Source: Accumulibacter sp. (GTDB taxonomy: Bacteria; Pseudomonadota; Gammaproteobacteria; Burkholderiales; Rhodocyclaceae). Taken from it: DNA of 59,033 bases. Location: contig NZ_JAMTDQ010000097.1 in the NCBI RefSeq assembly GCF_023806635.1, positions 1-59,033 on the forward strand, in the 5' to 3' direction. Below are positions 8,781 to 18,434 of this stretch, piece by piece. Made by a program: the position numbers and the translations under genes. Below the pieces are notes generated by a model that was not told the DNA's origin, did not search any database, and saw only the letters and a program-made list of their open reading frames with translations. The first letter of the stretch is position 1; the number at the start of each line of letters is the position of its first letter.

Positions 8781-10033
8781 CGCCTCTCCAGTACTGTCGC
8801 AAAAAATCCGTCGGTTGCGTGCCGATGCGGCAGCAGTCGCAGTCGCTCGCCGGTATCCAGCGGAATCTCCTGCTGCTGGAGGATCTGCGCTGCCGGACGG
8901 ACGACGAACTGCGGGTTCTGCGCCAGAAAAGCATCGACGACGCGCTCGTTCTCCGCCGCGAGCAGGCTGCAGGTAGCGTACACCAGCCTTCCGCCCGGCT
9001 TCACCAGGTTGGCGGCGGCGACGAGGATCGCCGCCTGCTTCACCGCCAGTTCGCCGACACTCGCCGGACTCTGTCGCCACTTGAGGTCGGGATTCCGCCG
9101 CAGCGTGCCAAGACCCGAGCACGGCGCGTCGACGAGGACGCGATCGAGCTTGCCCGCCAGCCGTCCGACGCGCGGGTCGCGCTCGGACTCGATACGCACC
9201 GGGTAGACGTTCGAAAGGCCGGAGCGCGCCAGGCGCGGTTTCATCTTCGCCAGCCGGCGGTCGGCAACGTCGAAGGCATAGAGCCTGCCCTGTGAGCGCA
9301 TCAGCGCCCCGAGCAGCAGGGTCTTGCCGCCGGCGCCGGCGCAGAAGTCGGCGACCATCTGACCACGCCGGGGCTGCAGCAGAAAACCGAGCAACTGGCT
9401 GCCTTCGTCCTGCACCTCGATGCTGCCATCGACGAACAACGGGTGCCTCGCCAACGCCGGCTTGCCCGCCAGGCGTATTCCCAGAGGCGAATACGGGCAA
9501 GCACTGGCTGCCAGACCGCCCGCAAGCAGCTTCGCCAGCACCTCATCCCGCCCGCACCGCAGCGGATTCACCCGCAGGTCGAGCGGCGCCGGCTGATTGA
9601 GCGCGGCTGCCAGGCGCTCGAGTTCATCGGCGGCGAAAGCGGCAAGCAACTCGCCGTACAGCCAGTCGGGAAGATCGAGGCGCACGGCCGCCGGCAGATC
9701 CTCGACCCGCACCGCCTTTGCCTGCGCCAGCCATTTGCTCTCCGACTCGCTCAGGATCTCCGCCAATTGTCGCCGGTTCATTCCCTGCACGCAGGCGAGT
9801 GCCGCCAGAAGCAGGCGGCGCGAACTCAGGTCGTCGGCGCAACGGGCGGCCAGCGAACGCTGGCGCCGCAAGACGGCGAACACCAGTTCGGCAATGAAGC
9901 CGCGCTCGTCATGGCCCAGTTCGCGATGCTGCCGGAAGTAGGCGGCAACCGCCTGGTCGGCGGCGGACGTCAGGCGCAGCACTTCGGCGAGCAGCGTTTG
10001 CGCATGTTGAAACAACGACGGCGTCACGCGCAT
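8777..10033 (-). CDS. rsmB: RsmB/NOP-family RNA (cytosine-C5) methyltransferase
   Basis: A 418-aa SAM-dependent enzyme, probably making m5C967 in 16S rRNA. The N-terminal 140 residues look like the NusB-type helical RNA-binding domain. The catalytic domain has the SAM loop DFCAGAGGKTL (229-239), the general-base/cysteine motif DAPCSGLGTLRR (C305) and the nucleophile region ATCSLL (C355). Length fits RsmB. It lies between the DUF3108 gene (2 nt away) and the channel gene (4-nt overlap), so it is in a minus-strand operon. Another Nol1/Nop2/Sun paralogue cannot be excluded. Confidence 0.85.
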   Translation of the reverse strand: MRVTPSLFQHAQTLLAEVLRLTSAADQAVAAYFRQHRELGHDERGFIAELVFAVLRRQRSLAARCADDLSSRRLLLAALACVQGMNRRQLAEILSESESKWLAQAKAVRVEDLPAAVRLDLPDWLYGELLAAFAADELERLAAALNQPAPLDLRVNPLRCGRDEVLAKLLAGGLAASACPYSPLGIRLAGKPALARHPLFVDGSIEVQDEGSQLLGFLLQPRRGQMVADFCAGAGGKTLLLGALMRSQGRLYAFDVADRRLAKMKPRLARSGLSNVYPVRIESERDPRVGRLAGKLDRVLVDAPCSGLGTLRRNPDLKWRQSPASVGELAVKQAAILVAAANLVKPGGRLVYATCSLLAAENERVVDAFLAQNPQFVVRPAAQILQQQEIPLDTGERLRLLPHRHATDGFFATVLERR

Positions 10034-10035
10034 GC

Positions 10036-11067
10036 TCAGGGCTCCTCGCCGACTTCGATGGCAATGGCCACCTGCACGTAGAGGTTGCCCCTGCGGTCTA
10101 CATAACGAATCTTGACCGGCAACAAGCCTCGCTCACGGGCCAGCCAGACTTCGGTCGACGCGACGCCGGAAACCCGCAGGTGCAGGCCATTGAAGCGCCC
10201 GGCGGGTGTCTCGACCTCCTCGTCGGGAAGGACCTCGAGTCGATGGCGCGCATGTTTCCGGCCAGTGACGACGGCGAGCTCCTGACCCGTCGCCAGGCCC
10301 CCGAGCAGGCCAAGCTGGTAATTCAGGGACAACAGATCCTGCGCTCCGGGGCTGAGCGTCTGCGCCTGCCGATCGGCGAAACGCACCTGCAGTTGCTGCC
10401 AGTCGAAGTCCGCCTGCTCGTTCCTTTCCCGGCCCGATTGGCGCGTGACGAAGCGTTCCGGCTGCAAACCGCCCGCGGTCACCCGGCCAACGCTTTCGGC
10501 CTCCACCCGCAGCGGTCGGAAGAAGCCGATGAGGCCACTGGTCTCGGTGACCGCGGTGATGCGGTAGACCCCGTCCCCGGCCTGCCACGAATGCACCGCG
10601 TGACCGATCTGGAAGCCCTGGTCGCCGCGATCGACACGATAGCGGATGATCCCCCGCCGCGGCAGGGAGGATGCGGCCAGGGTCGGTGCATCGGGTGCCG
10701 GGCCGGCATCGGGCTCCATCGCCTCGGGCTCGGCCATCGCCTCGGCTGCGCCATTCCCCTCTGCCGCAGCCGCCTCTGGCGACGGTTCCGGCGCTGCCGG
10801 TGACGCATCAGCCGTTGCCCGCCGCGTCGACTCCGGCGGCCTGCCCGACGCTGCCGGCGGTCGTCTCTTGCGGGCAGGCGGTGGCGGCGCGGCGAGCGGC
10901 GTTGCCGGCGCCGTGGCGCGCACGGGCTGCGTCGCGACCTGCGGCTTCAATTCGGCCGACAGCGGTGGCGGCTCGACGGGAAAGGACAGATCGACCTCCG
11001 GCACGAACAGTACGACAGTATGCAGACCAAGCGATGCGGCAAGCGCCAGGATCAGCAGCGCGGGCAT
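10036..11067 (-). CDS. DUF3108 domain-containing protein
   Basis: A 343-aa protein of unknown function, probably periplasmic. It has a short N-terminal hydrophobic anchor (MPALLILALAASLGLHTVVL), then an Ala/Pro/Glu-rich linker (about 35-125) resembling TonB-type linkers, then a DUF3108 beta-rich domain (about 130-340) with RYRVDRGDQGFQIG and TPAGRFNGLHLRV. The start lies 16 nt inside purN, indicating coupling. It is commonly found next to purN in betaproteobacteria, but no role is established. Confidence 0.82.
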   Translation of the reverse strand: MPALLILALAASLGLHTVVLFVPEVDLSFPVEPPPLSAELKPQVATQPVRATAPATPLAAPPPPARKRRPPAASGRPPESTRRATADASPAAPEPSPEAAAAEGNGAAEAMAEPEAMEPDAGPAPDAPTLAASSLPRRGIIRYRVDRGDQGFQIGHAVHSWQAGDGVYRITAVTETSGLIGFFRPLRVEAESVGRVTAGGLQPERFVTRQSGRERNEQADFDWQQLQVRFADRQAQTLSPGAQDLLSLNYQLGLLGGLATGQELAVVTGRKHARHRLEVLPDEEVETPAGRFNGLHLRVSGVASTEVWLARERGLLPVKIRYVDRRGNLYVQVAIAIEVGEEP

Positions 11068-11714
11068 GCGTCGGGCTGCGGTGCTATCAGGACGCCGGCG
11101 CCAGCCGGCGGCGCTTCGAGCAGCACGCGACCGGCCTGCAGGCGCAGCCGCCCCTCGGCAAACCAGCGCACGGCCTGCGGATAGATGACGTGCTCCTGCG
11201 CCAGGACGCGCGCCGCGAGCAGTGCCTCGTCGTCGCCATCGAGCACCGGCACGGCCGCCTGGATGATGACCGGCCCGTGGTCGAGATCGGCAGTGACGAA
11301 ATGCACCGTACAACCGTGAATCCTCACCCCCTCCGACAGCGCCCGGAGATGCGTGTGCAGACCGGGGAAGGCGGGCAGCAGCGATGGATGGATATTGATC
11401 AGGCGACCGTCGAAGCGACGCACGAAGGCGGCGCCGAGAATGCGCATGAATCCGGCGAGAACGACGAGGTCGGGCGAGAAGACCTCGATCGCCTCCGCGA
11501 GCGCCGAGTCGAACTCCTCGCGCTCGGCAAACGAGCGATGATCGACGACACGCGTCGGGACGCCACGCGCCGCGGCCGTCAGCAGGCCCTGTGCGTCGGC
11601 ACGGTTGGCGATGACACCGACGACCGTCGCCCGCAGCGCGCCGGACTCGCCGGCCGCCAGCAGCGAAGCCATGTTGCTGCCGCGGCCGGAGATGAGGATG
11701 ACGACCCGGGTCAT
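11052..11714 (-). CDS. purN: Phosphoribosylglycinamide formyltransferase 1
   Basis: A 220-aa cytoplasmic enzyme of purine synthesis that transfers a formyl group from 10-formyl-THF to GAR. Diagnostic features are the phosphate-binding ISGRGSNM near the start, LAGFMRIL, and the catalytic segments INIHPSLLPAFPG and GCTVHFVTADLDHGP. Length is normal. The start is the ATG of MTRVVIL; the upstream in-frame extension is antisense to mutL and dedA. It overlaps the DUF3108 gene by 16 nt. Confidence 0.95.
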   Translation of the reverse strand: MTRVVILISGRGSNMASLLAAGESGALRATVVGVIANRADAQGLLTAAARGVPTRVVDHRSFAEREEFDSALAEAIEVFSPDLVVLAGFMRILGAAFVRRFDGRLINIHPSLLPAFPGLHTHLRALSEGVRIHGCTVHFVTADLDHGPVIIQAAVPVLDGDDEALLAARVLAQEHVIYPQAVRWFAEGRLRLQAGRVLLEAPPAGAGVLIAPQPDACPRC

Positions 11715-11836
11715 TGCCGCTCCCCTGCCGGCAACGACAACCCCCGCCGGTGAAGGCCGCAGCACCGGTCGAGGCAACGGCCGGTCGCACGCACGGCAAC
11801 CGGCGGCGGCCTCGCTGGGCAGCGATGCGACATGCC

Positions 11837-12472
11837 TCAGGCCCGCCGATGCTGGAGCCAGCCGACGACCACCGGCACCAGGGAGATGGCGATGATCGCC
11901 AGGATCACCAGCGACAGGTTCTTCTGAATCCAGGGCAGGTTGCCGAACCAGTAACCCGCCAGCGTCAGCGAGCCGACCCAGCCCAGCCCGCCGACCAGAT
12001 TGAAGAAGGTGAAGCGGGAATAACTCATCGCACCGATGCCGGCGACGAAGGGCGCAAAGGTGCGAAACAGTGGCAGGAAGCGCGAGATGACCAGTGTCTT
12101 GCCGCCGTGTTTCTCGTAGAAGGCGTGCGTCTTCTCGAGCGCCGCCTTGTTGAAGAAGCGCGACTGTTCCCACTGGAACACCCGCGGCCCGAGGAAACGG
12201 CCAATCTGGTAGTTCACCATGTTGCCGAGCACTGCCGCCACACCGAGGACGGCAAGCAGGACGACGATGTCCATGCCGCCCAGTGCCGCAAGGGCGCCGG
12301 CAACGAAGAGCAGCGAGTCGCCAGGCAGGAAAGGGGTGACGACGAAGCCGGTCTCGCTGAAGATGATGACGAAGAGGATGGCGTAGATCCACTGGCCGTA
12401 CTCCTGTACCAGAACCGCCAGGTGCCTGTCGAGGTGCAGGATGATGTCGATGAAGCTGGCGAGGTATTCCAT
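11837..12472 (-). CDS. DedA/SNARE-associated family membrane protein
   Basis: A 211-aa integral membrane protein of the DedA family, whose members act as undecaprenyl-phosphate or phospholipid flippases. Hallmarks are FSETGFVVTPFLPGDSLLF, the GxxxGNxxNYxIGRFLG loop and the arginine motif FLPLFRTFAPFVAG. I use the ATG before EYLASF; a TTG 9 codons upstream (12499) would also fit, and neither has a clear ribosome site. The gene is divergent from mutL with only 67 nt between the starts. Confidence 0.9.
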   Translation of the reverse strand: MEYLASFIDIILHLDRHLAVLVQEYGQWIYAILFVIIFSETGFVVTPFLPGDSLLFVAGALAALGGMDIVVLLAVLGVAAVLGNMVNYQIGRFLGPRVFQWEQSRFFNKAALEKTHAFYEKHGGKTLVISRFLPLFRTFAPFVAGIGAMSYSRFTFFNLVGGLGWVGSLTLAGYWFGNLPWIQKNLSLVILAIIAISLVPVVVGWLQHRRA

Positions 12473-12527
12473 CGGCGTGGGAGTGTGGGCTGTCGGCAAG
12501 CCGCGATTCTACCGGAAGCCGCGCCGG

Positions 12528-12533
12528 TATAAT
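12528..12533 (+). promoter_or_regulatory. mutL -10 element within a small palindrome
   Basis: A perfect TATAAT sits between arms GCCGG and CCGGC and ends 6 nt before the mutL ATG. Initiation at the usual distance would fall on or next to the A of ATG, so the transcript could be leaderless. No good -35 box is visible. Confidence 0.5.
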
Positions 12534-12539
12534 CCGGCA

Positions 12540-14387
12540 ATGCCGGAAACAGCGCGAATCCATCTCCTGCCCGACCTGCTGATCAGCCAGATCGCCGCTG
12601 GCGAGGTGGTCGACCGGCCGGCCTCGGTGCTCAAGGAACTGCTCGAGAATGCCCTCGATGCGGGCAGCTCGTCGATCCAGGTCCAGCTCGAGGAAGGCGG
12701 CGTCAAGCTGATCCGGGTCAGTGACGACGGCAGCGGCATTGCCGCCGACGAACTGCCTCTGGCGCTCGTCCGCCACGCGACATCGAAGATCTCCTCGCTC
12801 GCCGACCTCGAACGTGTCGGCACGCTGGGCTTCCGCGGTGAGGCGCTGGCGTCGGTCGCTGCCGTCGCCCGCGTGACCCTGACCACGCGGGCAAAGGGCG
12901 GCGACGGGACGGCGCAGCCGCATGCCTGGCGAGTCGCCGGCGAGAGCGGCGCGACGCCCGAACCGGCCGCTCTCGCCAGCGGAACCGTGGTCGAAATGCG
13001 CGACCTCTACTACAACACGCCGGCGCGACGGAAGTTCCTCAAGTCCGAGAGTACCGAGTTCGCGCATTGCTCCGAAACCCTGCGGCGCATCGCGCTGGCG
13101 CATCCGGAAGTGGCGTTCACCCTGGCCCACAACGGCCGCGTCAGCCTGCACCTGGCGCGCAGCGATGCGCGCGGGCGCGCCGGCGCGATCCTCGGCGAGG
13201 AGTTTCTCGCCGAGTCGCGCGGCGTCGATGCCACCGCCGGGCCGCTCCGCCTCGCCGGCTACTGTGCCCTGCCGGCCTACTCGCGCGCGCGCGGCGACGC
13301 CCAGTACTGCTACGTCAATGGTCGTTTCGTACGCGACCGGCTGCTCGCACACGCGCTGCGCGAAGCCTACCGGGATCTGCTGCACGGCAGCCGCTACCCG
13401 GCCTACTGCCTGTTCCTCGAACTCGACCCGGCGGCCGTCGACGTCAACGTGCACCCGCAGAAGACCGAGGTCCGCTTTCGTGACTCGCGGGCGATCCACC
13501 AGTTCGTCTTCCACGCCGTGCAGCGCTGTCTCGCTGGTCCACTGGCAGCGACGGCAGCGGCCGCAGCCATGGCGGTCGCGCCACCGGATGACATCGCCTC
13601 GCCGTTGCCGACGCCGCCGGCAAGGGCTGGCGTGCGTGACCAGCCCTTCGCAGGCGGCAGCGGTCGCCCGCCGTGGCAGGCTTCGCTGGGCGTCAGCGAG
13701 GCGACCCGCAGCGGCGCGTACGAGGCTTTCGTCGCTGCCGCACGCATGCCCACGACAGCGTCGGCGGCGAGCGAAGCGTTGCCGCCGCTTGTTGATGGCG
13801 CAACGCCGCCGCTCGGATATGCCCTGGCGCAATTGCACGGCGTCTACATCCTGGCGCAGAACGCCGCCGGCCTGGTGGTCGTCGATATGCACGCAGCGCA
13901 CGAGCGCATCCTTTACGAGAAGCTCAAGCACGCGTTCGAGCAACAGAACCTGGCATCGCAGGCGCTGCTGATTCCAGCCGTCTTCAGCGCCGACGAGATC
14001 GACGTCGCCGCCGCCGAGGAAAACGCTGCGGCGCTGCAGCGACTCGGCTTCGATCTGGCGCCGGTCGGCCCGCGACAGCTCGCGGTGCGCAGCGTCCCCG
14101 CGCTGCTCCTCGCCGCCGATCCGACGGCACTCGCGCGCTCGCTGCTGCACGAACTGCGCGAGCACGGCACGACGCGGCCGGCAACGGCGCAACGCAACCA
14201 GCTCCTCGCCAGCATGGCCTGCCAGGGCGCGGTCCGCGCCCACCGCCAGCTTTCGCTCGCCGAGATGAACGCCCTCCTGCGGCAGATGGAGGAAACCGAG
14301 CGCGCGGACCACTGCAACCACGGCCGGCCGACCTGGATGCAGCTCGGCATGGCTGATCTCGACCGCCACTTCCTGCGCGGCCGATGA
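12540..14387 (+). CDS. mutL: DNA mismatch repair protein MutL
   Basis: A 615-aa mismatch-repair ATPase and endonuclease linking MutS recognition to strand cleavage. The GHKL ATPase motifs are [17 protein letters not shown] and [11 protein letters not shown] Pro/Ala-rich linker (about 340-420) leads to the C-terminal dimerisation domain. The endonuclease signature is present as [12 protein letters not shown] (about residue 448), with [10 protein letters not shown] and [11 protein letters not shown], so this is the nicking type used where MutH is absent. No ribosome site precedes the ATG, which lies just after a TATAAT. The stop overlaps miaA (ATGA). Confidence 0.96.
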   Translation: MPETARIHLLPDLLISQIAAGEVVDRPASVLKELLENALDAGSSSIQVQLEEGGVKLIRVSDDGSGIAADELPLALVRHATSKISSLADLERVGTLGFRGEALASVAAVARVTLTTRAKGGDGTAQPHAWRVAGESGATPEPAALASGTVVEMRDLYYNTPARRKFLKSESTEFAHCSETLRRIALAHPEVAFTLAHNGRVSLHLARSDARGRAGAILGEEFLAESRGVDATAGPLRLAGYCALPAYSRARGDAQYCYVNGRFVRDRLLAHALREAYRDLLHGSRYPAYCLFLELDPAAVDVNVHPQKTEVRFRDSRAIHQFVFHAVQRCLAGPLAATAAAAAMAVAPPDDIASPLPTPPARAGVRDQPFAGGSGRPPWQASLGVSEATRSGAYEAFVAAARMPTTASAASEALPPLVDGATPPLGYALAQLHGVYILAQNAAGLVVVDMHAAHERILYEKLKHAFEQQNLASQALLIPAVFSADEIDVAAAEENAAALQRLGFDLAPVGPRQLAVRSVPALLLAADPTALARSLLHELREHGTTRPATAQRNQLLASMACQGAVRAHRQLSLAEMNALLRQMEETERADHCNHGRPTWMQLGMADLDRHFLRGR

Positions 14388-15340
14388 GCTCACCGGCAAC
14401 GCCGGCCACGCGGTTGCCGCCGGCGATCCTGCTGCTCGGGCCGACGGCCAGCGGCAAGACGATGGCAGCGATGGCGATCGCCCGCCGCTTCCCGGTCGAG
14501 CTGATCAGCGTCGACTCGGCGCAGGTCTTTCGCGGCATGGACATCGGCACCGCCAAGCCCGACGCGGCGACCCTCGCCGAGTTCCCGCACCGCCTGATCG
14601 ACCTGATCAGCCCCGAGGAGAGCTACTCGGCCGCGCGTTTTCGCGTCGACGCGCTGGCAGCGATGGCCGAAGCCACTGCGCGGGACCGCGTACCGCTGCT
14701 CGTCGGCGGCACGATGCTCTATTTCAAGGCCCTGTGCGAGGGCCTCGCCGACCTGCCGGCAGCCGACCCGGCGACGCGTGCGAGCATCGAGCGCGAGGCG
14801 GCGGCGCGCGGCTGGCCGGCGCTGCACGCCGAACTCGCCGCTGTCGACCCGGGCACGGCGGCACGCCTGCACGCCAGCGACGCGCAGCGCATCCAGCGTG
14901 CGCTCGAGGTCTTTCGCCTCAGCGGCCAGCCGCTGTCCGGTCTGCTCGCCGCCACGGGCCAAGCGCCGCCACCGTACCGGATGCTGTCGATCGGCCTCGT
15001 GCCGAGCGAGCGCAGCGTCCTGCACCGGCGGATCGCCGACCGTTTCACTGCCATGCTCGCCGCCGGACTCGAGGGCGAGGTCGAGTCGCTGCGCGCCCGC
15101 TACCGGCTGCACGGTGGGTTGTCGTCGATGCGCTGCGTCGGCTACCGGCAGGTGTGGGAAGTCCAGAACGGCATCGCAGCGCGCAACGAGCTGCGCGATC
15201 GAGGCATCTACGCCACCCGCCAGCTTGCGAAGCGACAGCTCACCTGGATCGCCAACAGCCTGCGGCCGCAGATCGTCGATTGCCTGGCGCCACAGGTGTC
15301 CGCCACGCTCGAGCGCCTTCTCGGCCGGTTCCTCGACTGA
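14384..15340 (+). CDS. miaA: tRNA dimethylallyltransferase
   Basis: A 318-aa enzyme that adds an isopentenyl group to A37 of UNN-reading tRNAs. It has the P-loop GPTASGKT (19-26), the substrate motif [29 protein letters not shown] and the C-terminal [14 protein letters not shown] and [11 protein letters not shown]. Length is normal. It overlaps mutL by 4 nt, the conserved mutL-miaA pair. The gene ends 3 nt from the convergent fetB stop with no terminator between them. Confidence 0.96.
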   Translation: MSSPATPATRLPPAILLLGPTASGKTMAAMAIARRFPVELISVDSAQVFRGMDIGTAKPDAATLAEFPHRLIDLISPEESYSAARFRVDALAAMAEATARDRVPLLVGGTMLYFKALCEGLADLPAADPATRASIEREAAARGWPALHAELAAVDPGTAARLHASDAQRIQRALEVFRLSGQPLSGLLAATGQAPPPYRMLSIGLVPSERSVLHRRIADRFTAMLAAGLEGEVESLRARYRLHGGLSSMRCVGYRQVWEVQNGIAARNELRDRGIYATRQLAKRQLTWIANSLRPQIVDCLAPQVSATLERLLGRFLD

Positions 15341-15343
15341 GGA

Positions 15344-16147
15344 TCAGGCCCCGGGTGGCCGCAGGCGATCGAGCCGCAGTCGCTGCCGCTCGTCGAACAG
15401 GCGCCGGGCGGCGAAACCGACCGCGACCATCGTCCCGAAACCGGTGCCGGCGGCAATCAGGAACATGACCAGGATCTGGTATTTCACCGCCTCCACCGGC
15501 GGCGTCCCGGCGAGGATCTGGCCGGTCATCATTCCCGGCAGGCTGACGATGCCGGCGGCCGACATGGCGTTGACGATCGGAATCATGCCGACACGGATCG
15601 CTTCGCGGCGGCTGTCGGCGATCGCCCGTCGCGCGTCATGCCCCAGTGCCAGCCGGCTTTCGATGATCTGCCGCTTCTCCGCCGCGTCCTGCGTCAGGCG
15701 ATCGAGCCCGAGCGAAATGCCGTTCATCGTGTTGCCGAGAATCATGCCGAGCAGCGGAATCGCGTACTGCGGGGCGTACCAGGGGTCGGTGCCGATGACC
15801 AGCAGCAGCGCCAGGACCGTCACGGCGAACGACGAGACGAACATCGACAGGGTGCCGACGGCGAAACCCCAGCCGCCGACGAAACGACGCTTCTGGCGAA
15901 CCATCACCTCGCGTCCGGCGACCGCCAGCATCACCACCGCCAGCAGTCCGACCCACAGCGGATGCGCGTTGGCGAACAGGAGTTTCAGCACGAGGCCGAT
16001 GAGGACCAGTTGCACGGTGCTGCGCGCCGCCGAGATCAGCAGTTGTCGCTCGCTGCCGATGCGCAGTCGCCACGACAGGCCGGCAAGCGCCAGGATCAGC
16101 AATGCGGCCAGAGCGAGATCGAATGGCGACAGCGAGACGACGTTCAT
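15344..16147 (-). CDS. fetB: FetB-type (YbbM) ABC exporter permease
   Basis: A 267-aa integral membrane protein of the UPF0014/FetB family; in E. coli FetAB exports iron and relieves oxidative stress. About seven hydrophobic helices are visible. Family signatures are IPLLGMILGNTMNGISLGLD and SLPGMMTGQILAGTPP. It overlaps the ATPase gene by 4 nt (ATGA). The metal or other substrate in this organism is inferred only from the family. Confidence 0.88.
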   Translation of the reverse strand: MNVVSLSPFDLALAALLILALAGLSWRLRIGSERQLLISAARSTVQLVLIGLVLKLLFANAHPLWVGLLAVVMLAVAGREVMVRQKRRFVGGWGFAVGTLSMFVSSFAVTVLALLLVIGTDPWYAPQYAIPLLGMILGNTMNGISLGLDRLTQDAAEKRQIIESRLALGHDARRAIADSRREAIRVGMIPIVNAMSAAGIVSLPGMMTGQILAGTPPVEAVKYQILVMFLIAAGTGFGTMVAVGFAARRLFDERQRLRLDRLRPPGA

Positions 16148-16749
16148 CGCCGCCCGCACTCGTGCAGTTGCCCCTGGTCGAGGACGAAGTGGCGTTGCGC
16201 GACACGCCCGATCTGCCCCTTGTCGTGACTGACCCAGAGCAGCGCCGCCTGCCGCTGCAGGCGGTAGTCGGCGAGCAGCGATTCGACCCGCCGCGTGTTC
16301 CGCTCGTCGAGATTGCCGGTCGGCTCGTCGAGCAGGAGGACTGCCGGCGCATGCATCAGCGTGCGCAGCAGGGCCAGCCGCTGCCGCTCGCCAGTCGAGC
16401 AGCGGGCGACCTGCCAGGTCATCGCCGCTGGCGGCAGATCGAGCCGCGCCAGCCATTCGGCGTCGACACCGTGTTCGAAATGATCTCCGACGAGATCCGA
16501 CCACCACTGGCTCTCGGCCGCCACCAGCGCCACCGAGCGTCGCCATGCCGGCGCCGGCATCGCCGAACAGGCGACGTCGTCACAATGGGCTTCACCACGG
16601 TGCGGATCGAGATCGGCGATCGCCCGCAGCAGCAGCGTCTTGCCGCTGCCCGACGCGCCCTCGACGCAGACGCACTCGGCGGCGGCGACCGAGACCGCGA
16701 GCGGACCGACATGGTGGGTCGCGAAGTGTTGCAGGCGAAGGCTGGCCAA
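16144..16749 (-). CDS. fetA: FetA-type (YbbL) ABC transporter ATP-binding protein
   Basis: About 201 aa; the ATPase partner of FetB. Walker A is GASGSGKT, the signature is CSTGERQRLALLR and Walker B is LLLDEPTGNLD, with the switch histidine in WVSHD. The start is uncertain: no ATG fits. I favour the TTG at 16749, which has GGAG upstream. A GTG at 16773 and a TTG at 16785 are also in frame, but the last overlaps the T-run of the ppk2 terminator. The compact size matches FetA. Confidence 0.82.
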   Translation of the reverse strand: MASLRLQHFATHHVGPLAVSVAAAECVCVEGASGSGKTLLLRAIADLDPHRGEAHCDDVACSAMPAPAWRRSVALVAAESQWWSDLVGDHFEHGVDAEWLARLDLPPAAMTWQVARCSTGERQRLALLRTLMHAPAVLLLDEPTGNLDERNTRRVESLLADYRLQRQAALLWVSHDKGQIGRVAQRHFVLDQGQLHECGRR

Positions 16750-16783
16750 GTCTGTAGCTCGCTCCGGAAGCACAGGAGGCCGC

Positions 16784-16811
16784 AAAAAAGGGGCGCCCGG
16801 CGGCGCCCCCG
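16784..16811 (-). terminator. Rho-independent terminator of ppk2
   Basis: Read on the minus strand, a GC-only stem (GGGGCGCC-gcc-GGGCGCCCC) is followed by six T. It lies 22 nt beyond the ppk2 stop and separates ppk2 from fetAB. Confidence 0.85.
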
Positions 16812-16833
16812 TGCGCGTCCTGCGGCGGGTCGA

Positions 16834-18096
16834 TCAGAGGATCGGCTGATGATCGACGGACGGCGCCGACCCGCTGGGCTCATAGACCACGTGCGGCCGG
16901 CCGACCAGCAACGGGTCGATCGGACCGATCGCCTCGATGTCCTTGCCCGTGTAGTTGAGCTTGTGCAGTACATAGCGCATCGCGTTCAGCCGCGCGCGCT
17001 TCTTGCAGTCGGACTTGACGACGGTCCACGGCGTCTCGGCGGTGTCGGTGTGGAAGAACATCGCCTCCTTGGCCTTCGTGTAATCGTCCCACTTGTCGAG
17101 CGACGCGAGGTCGATCGGCGACAGCTTCCATTGCTTCAGCGGGTGCACCTCGCGCTCCTTGAAGCGCCGGCGCTGCTCCTTGCGGCTGACCGAGAACCAG
17201 AACTTGATCAGGTGGATGCCGCTGCGCACGAGAGTCCGCTCGACCTCGGGCGTCTGCCGCATGAACTCGCTGTACTCCTCGTTGCTGCAGAACCCCATGA
17301 CGCGCTCGACCCCGGCGCGGTTGTACCACGAACGGTCGCAGAAGACGATCTCGCCGGCAGTCGGCAGGTGGCGCACATAGCGCTGGAAGTACCACTGTCC
17401 ACGCTCCTCCTGCGTCGGCTTCTCGAGCGCCATCACCCGCCCGCCACGCGGGTTGAGGTTCTCGGTGAAGCGCTTGATCGAGCCACCCTTGCCCGCCGCG
17501 TCGCGGCCCTCGAAGATGATCACGACGCGCTGGCCGGTCTCCTTGACCCAGTTCTGCATCTTGATCAGCTCGACCTGCAGGCGATACTTCTGCTTCTCGT
17601 ACGCCTTGCGTGACATCAGGTTGCGGTACGGGTAGGAGTTGTTGTCGCGCCAGCCACTCGCCAGTTCGTCGTCCGGGCTGGTCGCCGGCTTCGCCGCTGC
17701 CGGTTGCTCCTTGTCGAGCAGTGCCTTGCGCAGCGCAATCGCGTCGTCGGGCGACGACCCGGTCATGATCGCTTCCAGCGTCTTGGCGAGCGAAGCAGTG
17801 TCACCGACCTTGGCATGCGCGATGATGTCCTGCAGGGCGACCTTCTTCTGCTCGATCGCCGAGCTGGCGGCCTCGGCGACATCGTAGGCCTCCATGCCGC
17901 TCGCCGAATGCGCCGGCGCGACGTCCCCGGCGGACACCTTGCGCGGCTGCGCCGCGCGCGGCGATGCGCTGGCGCGCGCGCGTGGTACCCGTCCCGCCGG
18001 CTTGGCCGCTGCAGACCCGGCATCCGCGGCTGCCGGGGTGCCTGCAGGCTTGCTGCTGTCGGTGCCATCTGCGACGGGCGGCGTTCTCTTCTCCAT
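16834..18096 (-). CDS. ppk2: Polyphosphate kinase 2
   Basis: A 420-aa kinase that moves phosphate between polyphosphate and nucleotides (class I PPK2 enzymes favour making ATP or GTP from NDP and polyP). The catalytic domain starts near residue 150 and has Walker A GRDAAGKG (197-204), the lid region EKPTQEERGQWYFQRYVRHLP and Walker B CDRSWYNR (253-260). The N-terminal 145 residues are an Ala/Pro-rich, low-complexity extension absent from the roughly 300-aa core enzyme. The ATG follows GGAGAGAG. It is a single-gene unit with its own promoter and terminator, and fits a polyphosphate-accumulating lifestyle. Confidence 0.93.
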   Translation of the reverse strand: MEKRTPPVADGTDSSKPAGTPAAADAGSAAAKPAGRVPRARASASPRAAQPRKVSAGDVAPAHSASGMEAYDVAEAASSAIEQKKVALQDIIAHAKVGDTASLAKTLEAIMTGSSPDDAIALRKALLDKEQPAAAKPATSPDDELASGWRDNNSYPYRNLMSRKAYEKQKYRLQVELIKMQNWVKETGQRVVIIFEGRDAAGKGGSIKRFTENLNPRGGRVMALEKPTQEERGQWYFQRYVRHLPTAGEIVFCDRSWYNRAGVERVMGFCSNEEYSEFMRQTPEVERTLVRSGIHLIKFWFSVSRKEQRRRFKEREVHPLKQWKLSPIDLASLDKWDDYTKAKEAMFFHTDTAETPWTVVKSDCKKRARLNAMRYVLHKLNYTGKDIEAIGPIDPLLVGRPHVVYEPSGSAPSVDHQPIL

Positions 18097-18168
18097 CTAT
18101 CTCTCTCCAGTGGAAGGTGTGTCGTGCAACTTGAAAACGCGTCGAATACCTGCTCGACGTGAGTTGTG

Positions 18169-18198
18169 ATGATACCGCCGACATGTCTGGCAGTTCAA
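18169..18198 (-). promoter_or_regulatory. Sigma-70-type promoter for ppk2
   Basis: On the minus strand TTGAAC, an 18-nt spacer and TATCAT point toward ppk2, 73 nt upstream of its ATG. The 338-nt gap 18097-18434 otherwise holds only the opposite-facing promoter near 18362. Confidence 0.5.
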
Positions 18199-18361
18199 TT
18201 GCTTGACGGCCGTCGGAACACTCTTTTGCGGACTTTTCGGGTCACTGGCCAGCACGGCGGCGAAAGTTGCACTCGCCGATGCAAACGGCAGCCAGGGCGA
18301 CGGCTGCCGGCGACCGCCATACCCGCCCCCGGTCTGCACCACGAACGGTGACTCCGTCGCC

Positions 18362-18367
18362 TATACT
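18362..18367 (+). promoter_or_regulatory. -10 element upstream of the binding-protein gene
   Basis: TATACT lies in the context CCTATACTGCGG, which recurs upstream of the methyltransferase gene at 38488. It is 68 nt before the chosen start at 18435. No clear -35 box is seen. Confidence 0.45.
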
Positions 18368-18434
18368 GCGGTGCTGACCCGGGCAGACGCAGACTGTGCC
18401 GCCCCACCCGATGGATCGCAACTCGGAGCTTCCC

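Noticed and set aside
7317-18131. A 14-nt match (TGTGTCGTGCAACT) shared by 7317-7330 and the ppk2 leader at 18118-18131
   Set aside because: A match of this length is expected by chance in a window of this size.
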